Of a stretch of DNA of 64,000 bases, positions 1 through 10,716 are shown piece by piece (within the stretch, counting starts at the first letter, position 1; each line of letters begins with the position of its first letter). The notes beneath the pieces were generated by a model. That model did no database searches, had not been told where the DNA came from, and was given only the letters and a program-made list of their open reading frames with translations. Made by a program: the position numbers and the translations under genes. The DNA lies in contig JACKNJ010000012.1 in the NCBI GenBank assembly GCA_024234895.1, forward strand, positions 1 through 64,000. The letters run 5' to 3'. This DNA comes from Gammaproteobacteria bacterium. GTDB lineage: Bacteria > Pseudomonadota > Gammaproteobacteria > JACKNK01.

Positions 1-33
1 TATCCCCCCTACGCTCATCCATGCACCATCAAG

Positions 34-67
34 CACAAGGCCCGGCTCAATGCCGGGCCTTGTGTTT
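34..67 (+). terminator. Intrinsic terminator of an upstream gene
   Basis: Perfect 13-base inverted arms at 34-46 and 52-64 with a five-base loop (tcaat), followed by a short T run. It probably ends transcription of whatever lies left of the window. Confidence 0.8.
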
Positions 68-86
68 CCATCCTCCAAACCTCTCC

Positions 87-204
87 AGGCTTCGGGAGGT
101 GGGGATGCCGTTCAGGGACCGTTGGCCGCATGGATGCGGCCTTCGAGCCTACAGGGATGTATTCACGGCGTGTCCCGGAAGGGCATCCCCACCTTCTGAA
201 GCCT
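87..204. repeat. Structured palindromic repeat, copy A
   Basis: Outer arms at 87-109 and 182-204 are inverted copies with a few mismatches, so the segment can fold into one long hairpin. Inside is a core with tacagggatgtattcac at 150-166. The same core and architecture recur in reverse orientation at 37054-37168, so this is a dispersed family and not a one-off palindrome. Downstream (about 221-243) a small gatgatgt/acatcatc dyad also recurs near the other copy. The stretch from 205 to cysS has no recognisable gene. Confidence 0.7.
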
Positions 205-355
205 TACCCACCAATTCAAATGATGTCGCACACATCATCAAACCCAATACCCACCCCAACCGCACGAAAGCGCGCCACCAATCCAAACGGGGGAATCCCG
301 CGCCCCGGGATTGGTAAACTCCGCCCACCGAATTCCCTCATCGAGTCGCCGCTGA

Positions 356-1738
356 ATGCTTCAGGTCTACAACACGCTCAGCAAGAGCAAGGAAACCTTC
401 ACCCCGATCGAACCCGGCAAGGTGCGCATGTACGTCTGCGGCATGACCGTCTACGACTACTGCCACCTCGGTCATGCCCGCGTGATGGTGGTGTTCGACG
501 TGATCACCCGTTACCTGCGTCATCGCGGTTTCGACGTGACCTACGTGCGCAACGTCACCGACATCGACGACAAGATCATCGCCCGCGCCAACGAGAACGG
601 TGAACCTTTCCATGCGTTGACCACGCGCTTCATCGAGGCCATGCACGAGGACTCCGATGCCCTCGGCGTGATCCCGCCGGACATCGAACCGAAGGCGACG
701 GATTCCATTCCGGAAATCCTCGCGATGGTGCAGACCCTGATCGACAAGGGTCACGCCTACGTCGGCGACAATGGCGACGTCTACTACGACGTCTCCACCT
801 TCGCGACCTACGGCAAGCTGTCCGGCAAGGACATCGCCGATCTGCGCGCCGGCGAGCGCATCGCCGTCAACGAGGCCAAGACCGATCCGCTCGACTTCGT
901 GCTGTGGAAGGCCGCCAAGCCCGGCGAGCCATCCTGGGAATCGCCCTGGGGTGCGGGCCGCCCCGGCTGGCACATCGAATGTTCGGCCATGTCGACCAAT
1001 GAACTCGGTGATCATTTCGACATCCACGGCGGCGGCATGGACCTGACCTTCCCGCACCACGAGAACGAGATCGCCCAGTCCGAGGGCGCGACCGGTCACC
1101 CGTTCGTGAACTACTGGCTGCACAACGGCTTCGTGCGCATCAACGAGGAGAAGATGTCCAAGTCGCTGGGCAACTTCTTCACCGTGCGCGAGATACTCGC
1201 CCGCTATCAGGCCGAGGTGGTCCGCTACTTCATCCTGACCAGCCAGTACCGCTCGCCGTTGAACTACGACGAGGAGCACCTGGAGAACGCCAAGGGCGCG
1301 CTGACCCGTTTCTATACCGCGCTGCGCGGCCTGCCGGACGCGGAGCCGGTGACGGTCGGCGATTTCGAAGCCCGCTTCGACGCCGCCATGGACGACGACT
1401 TCAACACCCCGGAAGCCCTCGCGGTGTTGTTCGACCTGGCTCGCGCGGTCAACAAGGCCAAGGAGGAGGGCGCCGCCGACGCCGCCGGTCTGGGCGCGTT
1501 GCTGCGCAAGCTGGCCGGCGTGCTGGGTTTGTTGCAGGGCGATCCGGAAGCCTATCTGCAAGGTGGCGATGCCGGTGACGGTCTGTCCGCCGATCAGGTC
1601 GAGGCCATGATCGCGGCCCGCAATGCCGCCCGTGCGGCCAGGAACTGGGCCGAGGCCGACCGCCTCCGCGACGAGTTGGCTGCCGCCAACATCGTGCTCG
1701 AGGACGGCGCCGGCGGTACCACCTGGCGGCGCGGCTGA
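356..1738 (+). CDS. cysS: Cysteinyl-tRNA synthetase
   Basis: Class I aminoacyl-tRNA synthetase that charges tRNA-Cys in the cytoplasm. The 460-residue length is normal for the family. The HIGH-type motif is HLGH at residues 37-40, the zinc-site cysteine is C28 in YVCGMTVYD, and the KMSKS loop (EEKMSKSLGNFF) lies near residue 267. The C-terminal third carries the helical anticodon-binding region (DALR-like domain). The start at 356 gives the expected MLQVYNTLS N-terminus; the ribosome site before it is weak. The CAP-domain gene follows after 11 bases, so they may be co-transcribed. The identification is secure. Confidence 0.97.
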   Translation: MLQVYNTLSKSKETFTPIEPGKVRMYVCGMTVYDYCHLGHARVMVVFDVITRYLRHRGFDVTYVRNVTDIDDKIIARANENGEPFHALTTRFIEAMHEDSDALGVIPPDIEPKATDSIPEILAMVQTLIDKGHAYVGDNGDVYYDVSTFATYGKLSGKDIADLRAGERIAVNEAKTDPLDFVLWKAAKPGEPSWESPWGAGRPGWHIECSAMSTNELGDHFDIHGGGMDLTFPHHENEIAQSEGATGHPFVNYWLHNGFVRINEEKMSKSLGNFFTVREILARYQAEVVRYFILTSQYRSPLNYDEEHLENAKGALTRFYTALRGLPDAEPVTVGDFEARFDAAMDDDFNTPEALAVLFDLARAVNKAKEEGAADAAGLGALLRKLAGVLGLLQGDPEAYLQGGDAGDGLSADQVEAMIAARNAARAARNWAEADRLRDELAAANIVLEDGAGGTTWRRG

Positions 1739-1749
1739 GCCTCAGTTCG

Positions 1750-2994
1750 ATGCCCGGGTTCCGCAACCTGATCGCCGCGATCCTGCTCGCGGCGGGCGCC
1801 TGGGCGTCGGCGGGTGAACCGGCACAGGACGCGCTGACCCAACTCAACACGATTCGCGCGCAGGCCGGCATGGACGGCTTCAGCATCGATCAGCGCCTCG
1901 CCGCCGCCGCGCTGGGCCACGCCCGCTATCTGCTCGCGCAGCCCGGCGCCGGGCACATCCAGCGCCGTGGCGGGACCGGCTTCACCGGTGTCGAACCACT
2001 CGACCGCGCCCGCCAGGCCCGCTACCCGGCCATGCTGGTCAGCGAGAACATCGCGCAGGGCAACGACGAGGTCGGCCCCGCGCTCGACGGCCTGATGGCG
2101 GCGATCTACCACCGTTTGGGCTTCCTCGACTTCGACGTCAACAGTGTCGGCATCGGCTATGCCGCCTACCGGGGTCGCCCGCAGACCGCCAGCTACGTGT
2201 TCGTGATGAGCAATTCCGACATGGTCGGACTGTGTGGCGGCAAGAATTTCGACGGTGTCGGCCAGTACGTGTATTCGGTGTGCGTGCCGGACCTTCGCAT
2301 CGCGCAGGACGAGTACGACGACGCCAGAGGCCGTTTCGCCCGCACGCAGCCGGAACTGGTCGTGTGGCCGCCGGCGGGTGCCGACGACGTCCCGCCGGCG
2401 TTCTTCGATGAGAGCCCCGATCCGTTGCCGGACGTCGAGGTGTCCGGCTATCCGGTCTCGGTGTCGGTGAACCCCTATCTGGTCGCAAAGGCCCGGGTCA
2501 CCGATTTCCGCCTCACCGAGCTGGCCACCGGAAAGCCGGTCGAGCCGGTCCGTCGTCTCGACGCGGGCAGTGATCCGAACCGCAAGTTCGACGACCACCA
2601 GTTCGCCTGGTTCCCGCTGCAACGTCTGCACTGGGGCGCCCGTTACCGGGTCGATGTCGGTCTGGAACTCGATGGCCGCAAGGTCACGCGGAGCTGGGAG
2701 TTCCGCGTCCGCGACGTGCCGGGGCCGTTGTACACGCTGCGCCACAACGGCAAGGAACAGGCCTTCGTCACCGATGGCGACGGCTGGGTGACGGTGTTCG
2801 TGCCGCCGCAGAGCCGCGGTGTGCAGCGCCTCAGCACGCTGGAATACCGTTATCCGCAGGGGGCGTCGGTCGACAGCGAATTCCTCGATGGCAACACGCT
2901 GCGCCTCCGCGTGCATGGCCGGCCCGGTACCAAGGTGCGCTTCGAGACCGACGGCGGCATCCACTTCGAGGTGGTGGTCGCCGGTCGCCACTGA
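1750..2994 (+). CDS. Secreted CAP-domain (SCP-like) protein
   Basis: A 414-residue protein with a Sec-type signal peptide (hydrophobic residues 6-21, ending about ASAG). Residues 25-160 resemble the CAP/SCP domain: an N-terminal helix containing LNTIRAQAG, then GHARYL, then a SENIAQG segment typical of CAP folds. The rest (about 230-414) looks like beta-rich extracellular domains with no name I can give. CAP proteins are exported and have varied roles; no enzymatic function can be assigned. The gene begins 11 bases after cysS and the next reading frame starts 8 bases after its stop, which suggests a cysS-to-sppA operon. Confidence 0.75.
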   Translation: MPGFRNLIAAILLAAGAWASAGEPAQDALTQLNTIRAQAGMDGFSIDQRLAAAALGHARYLLAQPGAGHIQRRGGTGFTGVEPLDRARQARYPAMLVSENIAQGNDEVGPALDGLMAAIYHRLGFLDFDVNSVGIGYAAYRGRPQTASYVFVMSNSDMVGLCGGKNFDGVGQYVYSVCVPDLRIAQDEYDDARGRFARTQPELVVWPPAGADDVPPAFFDESPDPLPDVEVSGYPVSVSVNPYLVAKARVTDFRLTELATGKPVEPVRRLDAGSDPNRKFDDHQFAWFPLQRLHWGARYRVDVGLELDGRKVTRSWEFRVRDVPGPLYTLRHNGKEQAFVTDGDGWVTVFVPPQSRGVQRLSTLEYRYPQGASVDSEFLDGNTLRLRVHGRPGTKVRFETDGGIHFEVVVAGRH

Positions 2995-3002
2995 CGTTGC
3001 CG

Positions 3003-3659
3003 ATGCCCGAAATCAAACTCATCGTGTTCGACTGGGACGGCACGCTGGTCGACTCCGAACAGCGCATCGTGCGCGCGATGCAGGACGCGATGGCCGATGT
3101 CGGCATCGAGCCGCTCGCCGACGCCACCATCCGCGACATCATCGGCCTCGGCCTTTCGGTGGCCATCGAGACGCTGCTGCCGGCGCATTCCAGCGCGGAG
3201 CATCAGGCGGTCGCCGATGCCTACCGGGCCCGCTTCCTGGCCCCGGATCAGCGCGCGCGCAGCTTCCCCGATTCCGCCGCCGTTCTGCACACGCTGGCCG
3301 GGCGCGATTTTTTCCTCGGCGTCGCCACCGGCAAGAGCCGCCGGGGGCTCGATCGCGACCTCGAGGAAACCGGCTTCAAACCCTATTTCCACGCTACCCG
3401 CTGCGCCGACGAGACGCATTCCAAGCCGCACCCGCAGATGCTGCTCGACGTGATCGAACGCGTCGGCGTGGAACCGCGCGAGACGTTGATGGTCGGTGAT
3501 ACCGAATACGACCTGCAGATGGCCAGCAACGCCGGCACGCATTCGATCGGCGTCGCCTACGGCGTTCACGCCACTGACCGATTGCTGCGCCACCATCCCC
3601 TGACCGTGCTGGATCGCCTTGCCGATCTGATCCCGTTCCTAGACCAGAGTGCTCCGTGA
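3003..3659 (+). CDS. HAD-family hydrolase, phosphoglycolate phosphatase-like
   Basis: A 218-residue cytoplasmic phosphatase of the haloacid dehalogenase superfamily. Motif I is FDWDGTLVD near residues 9-17, with D10 as nucleophile and D12 as acid/base. Motif II lies in VATGKSRRG, the conserved lysine is in HSKPHP, and the acidic pair is in GDTEYDLQMASNAG. Family members of this size (Gph/PGMB group) remove phosphate from small sugar phosphates or pyrophosphate; the substrate cannot be read here. ATG 3003 is preferred to an upstream TTG at 2997. The stop overlaps the next gene's start. Confidence 0.85.
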   Translation: MPEIKLIVFDWDGTLVDSEQRIVRAMQDAMADVGIEPLADATIRDIIGLGLSVAIETLLPAHSSAEHQAVADAYRARFLAPDQRARSFPDSAAVLHTLAGRDFFLGVATGKSRRGLDRDLEETGFKPYFHATRCADETHSKPHPQMLLDVIERVGVEPRETLMVGDTEYDLQMASNAGTHSIGVAYGVHATDRLLRHHPLTVLDRLADLIPFLDQSAP

Positions 3660-4651
3660 TGTCCGACGAAAAGCAGGACCCCACCATCAACCCGGGCGAG
3701 TCCCCGAAACGTCGCGACCCGCACTGGGAGCGCGATCTGCTCAACCGCATTGCCTTCGCGAGCATCAACGAGCAGCGCCGCGCGCGCCGCTGGAACGTGT
3801 TCTTCAAGCTGCTGCTGGCGATCTACCTGTTCAGCTTCCTGGCCATCTACCTCAACGCGGAGATCGACACCGGCAAGCTCAGCGAAGAGCCGCACACCGC
3901 GATGGTCGACGTCTTCGGGGTGATCTCCGCCGAGACCGACGCCAATGCCGAGACCATCATCGAAGGCCTGCGCGACGCCTTCGAGGACGAGAACACCAAG
4001 GCCGTGATCGTGCGTCTGGACAGCCCCGGCGGCGCGCCGGTGCAGGCCGGCATGATCAACGACGAGATCAAGCGCCTGCGCGAGACGTACCCCGAGATCC
4101 CCGTCTACGCGGTGATCGAGGACATGTGCGCCTCGGGCGGTTATTACATCGCTGCCGCCGCCGACAAGGTCTACGCGGACAAGGCCAGCATCGTCGGCTC
4201 GATCGGCGTGCGCATGGACGGCTTCGGCTTCGTCGACACCATGGAGAAGATCGGCGCCGAACGCCGCCTGATGACCGCCGGTGGCCACAAGGGGCTGCTC
4301 GATCCCTTCCTGCCCGTCGACGAGGTCGAGAAATCCCACATCCAGAGTCTGCTGGATGACATCCACCGCCAGTTCATCGAGGTCGTCAAAGCCGGTCGCG
4401 GCGAGCGCCTTAAGGACGATGAACGGCTCTACAGCGGCCTGATCTGGACCGGCGAGCAGGCGCTCGAACTGGGCCTGGTGGATGGCCTCGGCAGCGCCGA
4501 CTACGTCGCCCGCGAGATCGTCGGTGTCGAGGACATCGTCAACTTCACCCCGCAGCCGGACGCCTGGGAACGCCTCGCCGACCGCCTCGGCGCCGGCGCC
4601 GCCGCGCACTTCCTTGCCGAATTCGGTATTGGCAAGCCGCAGCTGCGCTGA
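3659..4651 (+). CDS. sppA: Signal peptide peptidase SppA-type S49 serine protease
   Basis: A 330-residue membrane-anchored peptidase that degrades cleaved signal peptides in the envelope. One membrane segment spans about residues 48-66 after a charged cytoplasmic N-terminus. The S49 core includes the DSPGG turn (121-125) and MCASGGYY with the candidate nucleophile S159, then SIVGSIGV. It is the short single-domain type (about half of the long E. coli SppA). ATG 3659 overlaps the preceding TGA by one base; GTG 3656 is possible. Probably the last gene of the cysS-led group. Confidence 0.9.
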   Translation: MSDEKQDPTINPGESPKRRDPHWERDLLNRIAFASINEQRRARRWNVFFKLLLAIYLFSFLAIYLNAEIDTGKLSEEPHTAMVDVFGVISAETDANAETIIEGLRDAFEDENTKAVIVRLDSPGGAPVQAGMINDEIKRLRETYPEIPVYAVIEDMCASGGYYIAAAADKVYADKASIVGSIGVRMDGFGFVDTMEKIGAERRLMTAGGHKGLLDPFLPVDEVEKSHIQSLLDDIHRQFIEVVKAGRGERLKDDERLYSGLIWTGEQALELGLVDGLGSADYVAREIVGVEDIVNFTPQPDAWERLADRLGAGAAAHFLAEFGIGKPQLR

Positions 4652-4665
4652 CCGTCGTAACCGCT

Positions 4666-4700
4666 TTCAACGCAGAGGCGCGGAGAACGCGGAGTGCGCA
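4666..4700 (+). repeat. Dispersed repeat, left copy flanking toxin-antitoxin pair
   Basis: A segment containing aacgcagaggcgcggagaac. Its inverted counterpart, with few differences, lies at 5405-5440 on the other side of the toxin-antitoxin genes. No tract typical of a promoter is seen inside it. Confidence 0.75.
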
Positions 4701-4778
4701 GGGAGTTTCCGGTTTTGGGTTGGCCGGATTGATGGCGTGACATAAGCTTGTATCGCAAGTGCAATACGGAGGCTCGCA

Positions 4779-5039
4779 ATGAAATCGGCAACCATTCCAC
4801 CGCTGCGGGTGACACCAGACCTCCGCCAAGACGTCGAGAGCGTGTTGCGGGAGGGCGAGTCCTTGAGCGCGTTCGTGGAAAGCTCGCTGCGTCGGCAGGT
4901 TGAGTTCCGGCGTATGCAGCAGGAGTTCATTGCGCGAGGACTGGCGGCGCGGGATGAGTCCGCGCGTACCGGAGACTATGTCGGCAAGTCCGAATCGCTG
5001 GCGGCCTTGGATGCGATCCTGGACAGGCATCGCGGATAG
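4779..5039 (+). CDS. Antitoxin, YlcI/YnfO-like
   Basis: An 86-residue protein. The N-terminal part (RVTPDLRQDVESVLREGES, then SAFVESSLRR) looks like a ribbon-helix-helix DNA-binding fold. The middle part (EFIARGLAARDE, then GDYV) is a pattern I associate with YlcI/YnfO-like antitoxins placed before ParE/RelE toxins. It should neutralise the toxin encoded 3 bases downstream and repress the pair. ATG 4779 is preceded by an acggaggc ribosome site. The stop at 5037-5039 and toxin start at 5043 show tight coupling. Confidence 0.75.
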   Translation: MKSATIPPLRVTPDLRQDVESVLREGESLSAFVESSLRRQVEFRRMQQEFIARGLAARDESARTGDYVGKSESLAALDAILDRHRG

Positions 5040-5042
5040 CCG

Positions 5043-5342
5043 GTGAGTTATCGACTTCGCGTAACGGCAGCCGCCCAGAAGGACCTGGAGCGGCTGTTCG
5101 AGTTTCTGGCGAGCAATGATCTGGACGCGGCGGTCAGGGCGAGAGCGGCGATTGAAAAGGCTTACGAGTTCGCCGAAATGATGCCCTTCGCATGCCGCAA
5201 GGCGGTTGAGTCCAATCCTTTTCTCCGCGAGTTGCTGATTCCCTTCGGTGCGGCGGGCTATATCGCCTTGATCGAGATCGAGGACAACGAGACCGTGACG
5301 GTATTGGCGATCCGGCATCAGCGTGAGGAAGATTTCCATTGA
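5043..5342 (+). CDS. Toxin, ParE/RelE family
   Basis: A 99-residue protein with the RelE/ParE pattern: an N-terminal beta strand (YRLRVTAAAQKDLERLFEF), a helical hairpin, then strands ending in TVTVLAIRHQREEDF, where the IRHQRE ending is characteristic. Family members poison gyrase (ParE) or cleave translated mRNA (RelE); the absence of obvious RelE catalytic residues and the helical N-terminus favour ParE, but this is inference. Start is GTG. The antitoxin is directly upstream and inverted repeats bracket the pair. Confidence 0.8.
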   Translation: MSYRLRVTAAAQKDLERLFEFLASNDLDAAVRARAAIEKAYEFAEMMPFACRKAVESNPFLRELLIPFGAAGYIALIEIEDNETVTVLAIRHQREEDFH

Positions 5343-5404
5343 TCTCGCGACCTCGGGCCAGACGTTCCGCAACGCCCGTGCGGTAGCGTTTATCATTCTT
5401 GCCC

Positions 5405-5440
5405 CGCGTCCTCTGCGTTCTCCGCGCCTCTGCGTTGAAT
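5405..5440 (-). repeat. Dispersed repeat, right copy flanking toxin-antitoxin pair
   Basis: Reverse-complement copy of the repeat at 4666-4700 (shared 20-mer aacgcagaggcgcggagaac read on the minus strand). It lies 63 bases after the toxin stop and 37 bases before the next gene. Confidence 0.75.
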
Positions 5441-5476
5441 GCTGTTCTTCCCCCAAGCCCGAAGGTTTCTCCAGCT

Positions 5477-6640
5477 ATGCAGTCCGGCCCGCGCGAGATC
5501 GTGACCCCGTTCCGACCCATCCCCCTCGACGTGCCCGAGGGCATGGCGCCCAACGAGTTCTTCAACAGCACCGAGAACCTCAACGACCTGGTCCACAACA
5601 ACGGCCTGCTGGTGAATCCGGAGAACCTGCTGCTGTACCGCAAGGCGCTCGGTCATTCGAACACCTTCGACACCTCGATCATCTACAACACCTCGCGCAC
5701 CGTGCTGAACCCGCTCGGCCGCCCGGTGCGCCGCAATCAGGTGCCGGAGGACGTGCGGCAGGTCTGGAACCGCATGAACCGGATCGCGATCCGCTACATG
5801 CTCGAGCAGTTCCCCGATCCGGCGGAACACCTGGTGCTGGCCGGCGAGGCCAGCCTGGACGCGACCTGGCCGCTGACCGCGCCGGGCGTGCCCAGCATCC
5901 GCATGCTGCACAACCACTTCATCGTGTTCCCGATGGACACGCTGCGCGACGCCAAGCTGGCCGACCCGGCCAATCCCAACCTCACCGATGGCGGTCAGCA
6001 CAGCCTGTTCCAGGAGTACATGCACGACGTCTATCGCGAGTTCTTCGCGCGCGCGCTGAAGTTCCAGGTGCTCAAGCCGGCCAGCGAGGAAGACACCCGC
6101 TTGAGCCTGACCGGTTACCCGCAGGGCCTGCCGGCCTGGGAGATCCAGGGTGGCGTGGACGCGCTCGACGACATCCGCTTCTGGCGCGAGTACGACCTGA
6201 TCCTGCATGGCTTCCTGGATTTCTACCGCACCTTCTTCAGCCAGGTGTCGTCACGCAACGCGTTGCCGCTGCCGGACCTGTTCTTCCCCGAGGAGGTCCG
6301 CGCGGTGCTGCTGTTCAACGACGACTTCCTCGGCACCGCGCGCCGCGTGCGCGAGCGCTGCATGGTCGATGCGAAATACGCCAACGCGATCCGCTGGCAA
6401 CCGGCCTTCAAGCAGCTCATCTACCGCAACGACGCCGGCAAGCTGATCGTGACCATCTCGCAGAATTCGATCGGCAACGCGATCACCGAACTGCTCGGCG
6501 TGGTGGTCAAGCGGCAGCCGGACGCGGCGGCCTACGAGCGCGACGAACCGGCCCTGCTGGCGCATCTGCTGGCGCTGCGCGAGCGCATGGCCGATGCTGA
6601 TCTCGGCAGCAGGATCGGCACGGCGCAGTGGGCCGGCTGA
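5477..6640 (+). CDS. Conserved-looking protein of unknown function
   Basis: A 387-residue soluble protein that I do not recognise. There is no signal peptide and no membrane segment. Notable segments are the N-terminal FNSTENLNDLVHNNGLLVNP, a histidine pair in RMLHNHFIVFPMD (near residue 143), a QHSLFQEYMHDVYREFF helix, and a C-terminal KLIVTISQNSIGNAITELL. Codon use matches the surrounding genes, so it is a genuine gene. The frame is open further upstream through the repeat at 5405-5440, but ATG 5477 is the first start after it and gives a sensible N-terminus. It stands alone between the toxin-antitoxin cassette and a histidine kinase. Confidence 0.7.
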   Translation: MQSGPREIVTPFRPIPLDVPEGMAPNEFFNSTENLNDLVHNNGLLVNPENLLLYRKALGHSNTFDTSIIYNTSRTVLNPLGRPVRRNQVPEDVRQVWNRMNRIAIRYMLEQFPDPAEHLVLAGEASLDATWPLTAPGVPSIRMLHNHFIVFPMDTLRDAKLADPANPNLTDGGQHSLFQEYMHDVYREFFARALKFQVLKPASEEDTRLSLTGYPQGLPAWEIQGGVDALDDIRFWREYDLILHGFLDFYRTFFSQVSSRNALPLPDLFFPEEVRAVLLFNDDFLGTARRVRERCMVDAKYANAIRWQPAFKQLIYRNDAGKLIVTISQNSIGNAITELLGVVVKRQPDAAAYERDEPALLAHLLALRERMADADLGSRIGTAQWAG

Positions 6641-6748
6641 ACCGTTACGTATCGTTGTCCACCATCACCAGCGGGCGCCTGCGCTGCCGATGACGGTGGT
6701 CAGGCATGATGGATCGAGTTCCCCGCGTGTCGATCGGTTAATGGAGTC

Positions 6749-8989
<2,241 letters not shown>

Positions 8990-9052
8990 CCGGCGGCTCG
9001 CCGCCCCGCGGCTTCGCCCCGGACCGCCGGTCCGGGGGCGCGAGCACCGCGC

Positions 9053-9229
9053 CTACATCCGCGACTGGATGTAGTTCTGCAAGCCCATCATCCCGATCAG
9101 GCCGAGCCGCTTCTCCAGCCAGCAGGCGTGGTCTTCCTCGGTGTCGTCGAGCTGCGCTTCCAGCAGCTCGCGGGTCACGTAATCCTGCTCGTTCTCGCTG
9201 ACCTTGATCGCGGCCTTGGCGAGACGGGG
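9053..9229 (-). pseudogene. Bacterioferritin C-terminal remnant
   Basis: The minus-strand frame here encodes about 58 residues that match the end of bacterioferritin: NEQDYVTRELLEAQLDDTEE, then EDHACWLEKRLGLIG, then MGLQNYIQS. The ferroxidase E and H of the EExH motif are present in EEDH. A whole bacterioferritin has about 155 residues; the first ~97, including the other iron ligands and haem methionine, are missing, and the frame upstream of 9229 has no resemblance to the family. It is most likely a deletion remnant of bfr. It ends before a GC-rich stretch that separates it from the kinase gene. Confidence 0.8.
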
Positions 9230-9442
9230 ATCAGGTGTGCGAGGGCAACCGGCAGGCGACCGGTATGGGTTGTAGAGGCAGGGAATATCAATACGAGCGC
9301 TTCGCGTGGCAAGCCATGCCGTCGCCATCGATAGGTGACGTCGATTGGCCGGTACGCGGAATAAAAGATCGCATTCCCACTGGCCTTGGCAGACCCGCTC
9401 TCCGCTTGACGCACATCAGACCAGTGGTCTTGGCCTGTGTAT

Positions 9443-9461
9443 GATAATGATTCGCATCCAT
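9443..9461 (+). promoter_or_regulatory. Candidate Fur box of the peroxidase gene
   Basis: gataatgattcgcatccat: the left part matches the Fur consensus hexamers gataat-gat closely, the right part is degenerate. It lies 22 bases before the peroxidase start, so iron-bound Fur would block the promoter. The same core, ataatgattcg, is in the Fur box before hemP. Confidence 0.7.
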
Positions 9462-9482
9462 ATCCGAGCCCGCGAGGTCATC

Positions 9483-10628
9483 ATGCTTTCATCCCCCTGG
9501 TTCACGCGCGTGGCGCTGCTGGTTGGCGTGCTGGGGACGCCGCCCGCGTGGGCGTTCGAGACGGTCGAAGACCTCGGTCGGGCGCTGTATTTCGATGTCA
9601 ATCTGTCGCAGAACCGCACCCAGTCGTGCGCGACCTGCCATGACCCGGAGGCCGGGTTCGTCGACCCGCGCGAGAATGCCGCCGGGCGGGCGGTGTCGCT
9701 GGGTAACGACGGCAAATCCCTGGGCGATCGCAACGCGCCGACCGCGGCTTACGCGCGCTTATCGCCGCGCTTCCACCGGGCTGACGACGGCCAGTACGTC
9801 GGCGGACAGTTCCTCGACGGGCGCGAGCCGGACCTCGCCGGCCAGGCCGGCGGGCCGCCGCTGAACCCGATCGAGATGGGCATGCCGGACAAGGCATCGG
9901 TGGTGGCGCGACTGCGCGAGAATCCGGCCTATGTGACGGCCTTCAAGGCCTTGTTCGGCGCGGCGGTGTTCGCGGATGACGACGCCGCGTATCAAGCGCT
10001 GACCCGGGCCATCGCGGCCTTCGAGTCGACCGACGAGTTCGCGCCCTTCGATTCGAAATACGACCGCTATCTGCGCGGCGAGGTCGAATTGACCGAACAG
10101 GAGGACCTGGGCATGACCCTGTTCTTCTCGCAGCAGTTCACCAATTGCAACCTCTGCCACCAGCTCAAGGCGCGTCCCGGCGTCGCCGGCGAGACCTTCG
10201 CGAATTACGAGTATCACAACATCGGCGTGCCGGTGAATCAGGCGGTGCGGGCCATCAGCGGTGTCGCCGCCGACCATGTCGACCGCGGCCTGCTCGACAA
10301 CCCGGCGGTCGATGATCCCGCGCAGGCCGGCAAGTTCAAGGTGCCGACGCTGCGCAACGTCGCGGTCACCGGCCCCTACATGCACAACGGTGTGTTCAAG
10401 GACCTGCGCACCGTGGTGCTGTTCTACAACAAGTACAACAGCCGCGCCGCAGGCCGGCAGATCAACCCCGAGACCGGCGCGCCGTGGGCCGGGCCCGAGG
10501 TCGCCGCGAACCTGTCCCTGGAAGAACTCGAGACCGGCCCGGCCCTGAAGGACAACCGCATCGACGCGCTGGTCGCGTTCATGAAGACGCTGACCGATCG
10601 CCGATACGAGCATCTGCTCGGGGATTGA
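9483..10628 (+). CDS. Di-haem cytochrome c peroxidase (CcpA/MauG family)
   Basis: A 381-residue periplasmic protein with a signal peptide (residues 1-24, ending PAWA). Two c-type haem sites are visible: CATCH at 49-53 and CNLCH at 222-226. A conserved distal methionine sits in TGPYMHNGVFKDL. The family reduces hydrogen peroxide with electrons from cytochrome c, though MauG-like members can oxidise other substrates. The start at ATG 9483 gives a clean signal peptide; the frame is open further upstream but only across the promoter region. A Fur-box-like site precedes it, so iron limitation should raise expression. A copper storage gene follows. Confidence 0.9.
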   Translation: MLSSPWFTRVALLVGVLGTPPAWAFETVEDLGRALYFDVNLSQNRTQSCATCHDPEAGFVDPRENAAGRAVSLGNDGKSLGDRNAPTAAYARLSPRFHRADDGQYVGGQFLDGREPDLAGQAGGPPLNPIEMGMPDKASVVARLRENPAYVTAFKALFGAAVFADDDAAYQALTRAIAAFESTDEFAPFDSKYDRYLRGEVELTEQEDLGMTLFFSQQFTNCNLCHQLKARPGVAGETFANYEYHNIGVPVNQAVRAISGVAADHVDRGLLDNPAVDDPAQAGKFKVPTLRNVAVTGPYMHNGVFKDLRTVVLFYNKYNSRAAGRQINPETGAPWAGPEVAANLSLEELETGPALKDNRIDALVAFMKTLTDRRYEHLLGD

Positions 10629-10716
10629 CGCGCGGAAGCAGGCTGCTAGCTTGAGACCGCAACGCTTCGGGACACAATTCGAAGCCAATCATCCAAGACG
10701 GAGAGAAAGAACCGCC

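Noticed and set aside
338..2991. Long minus-strand frames opposite cysS and the CAP gene
   Set aside because: High GC makes long antisense frames; these show no motifs and the plus-strand genes are secure.
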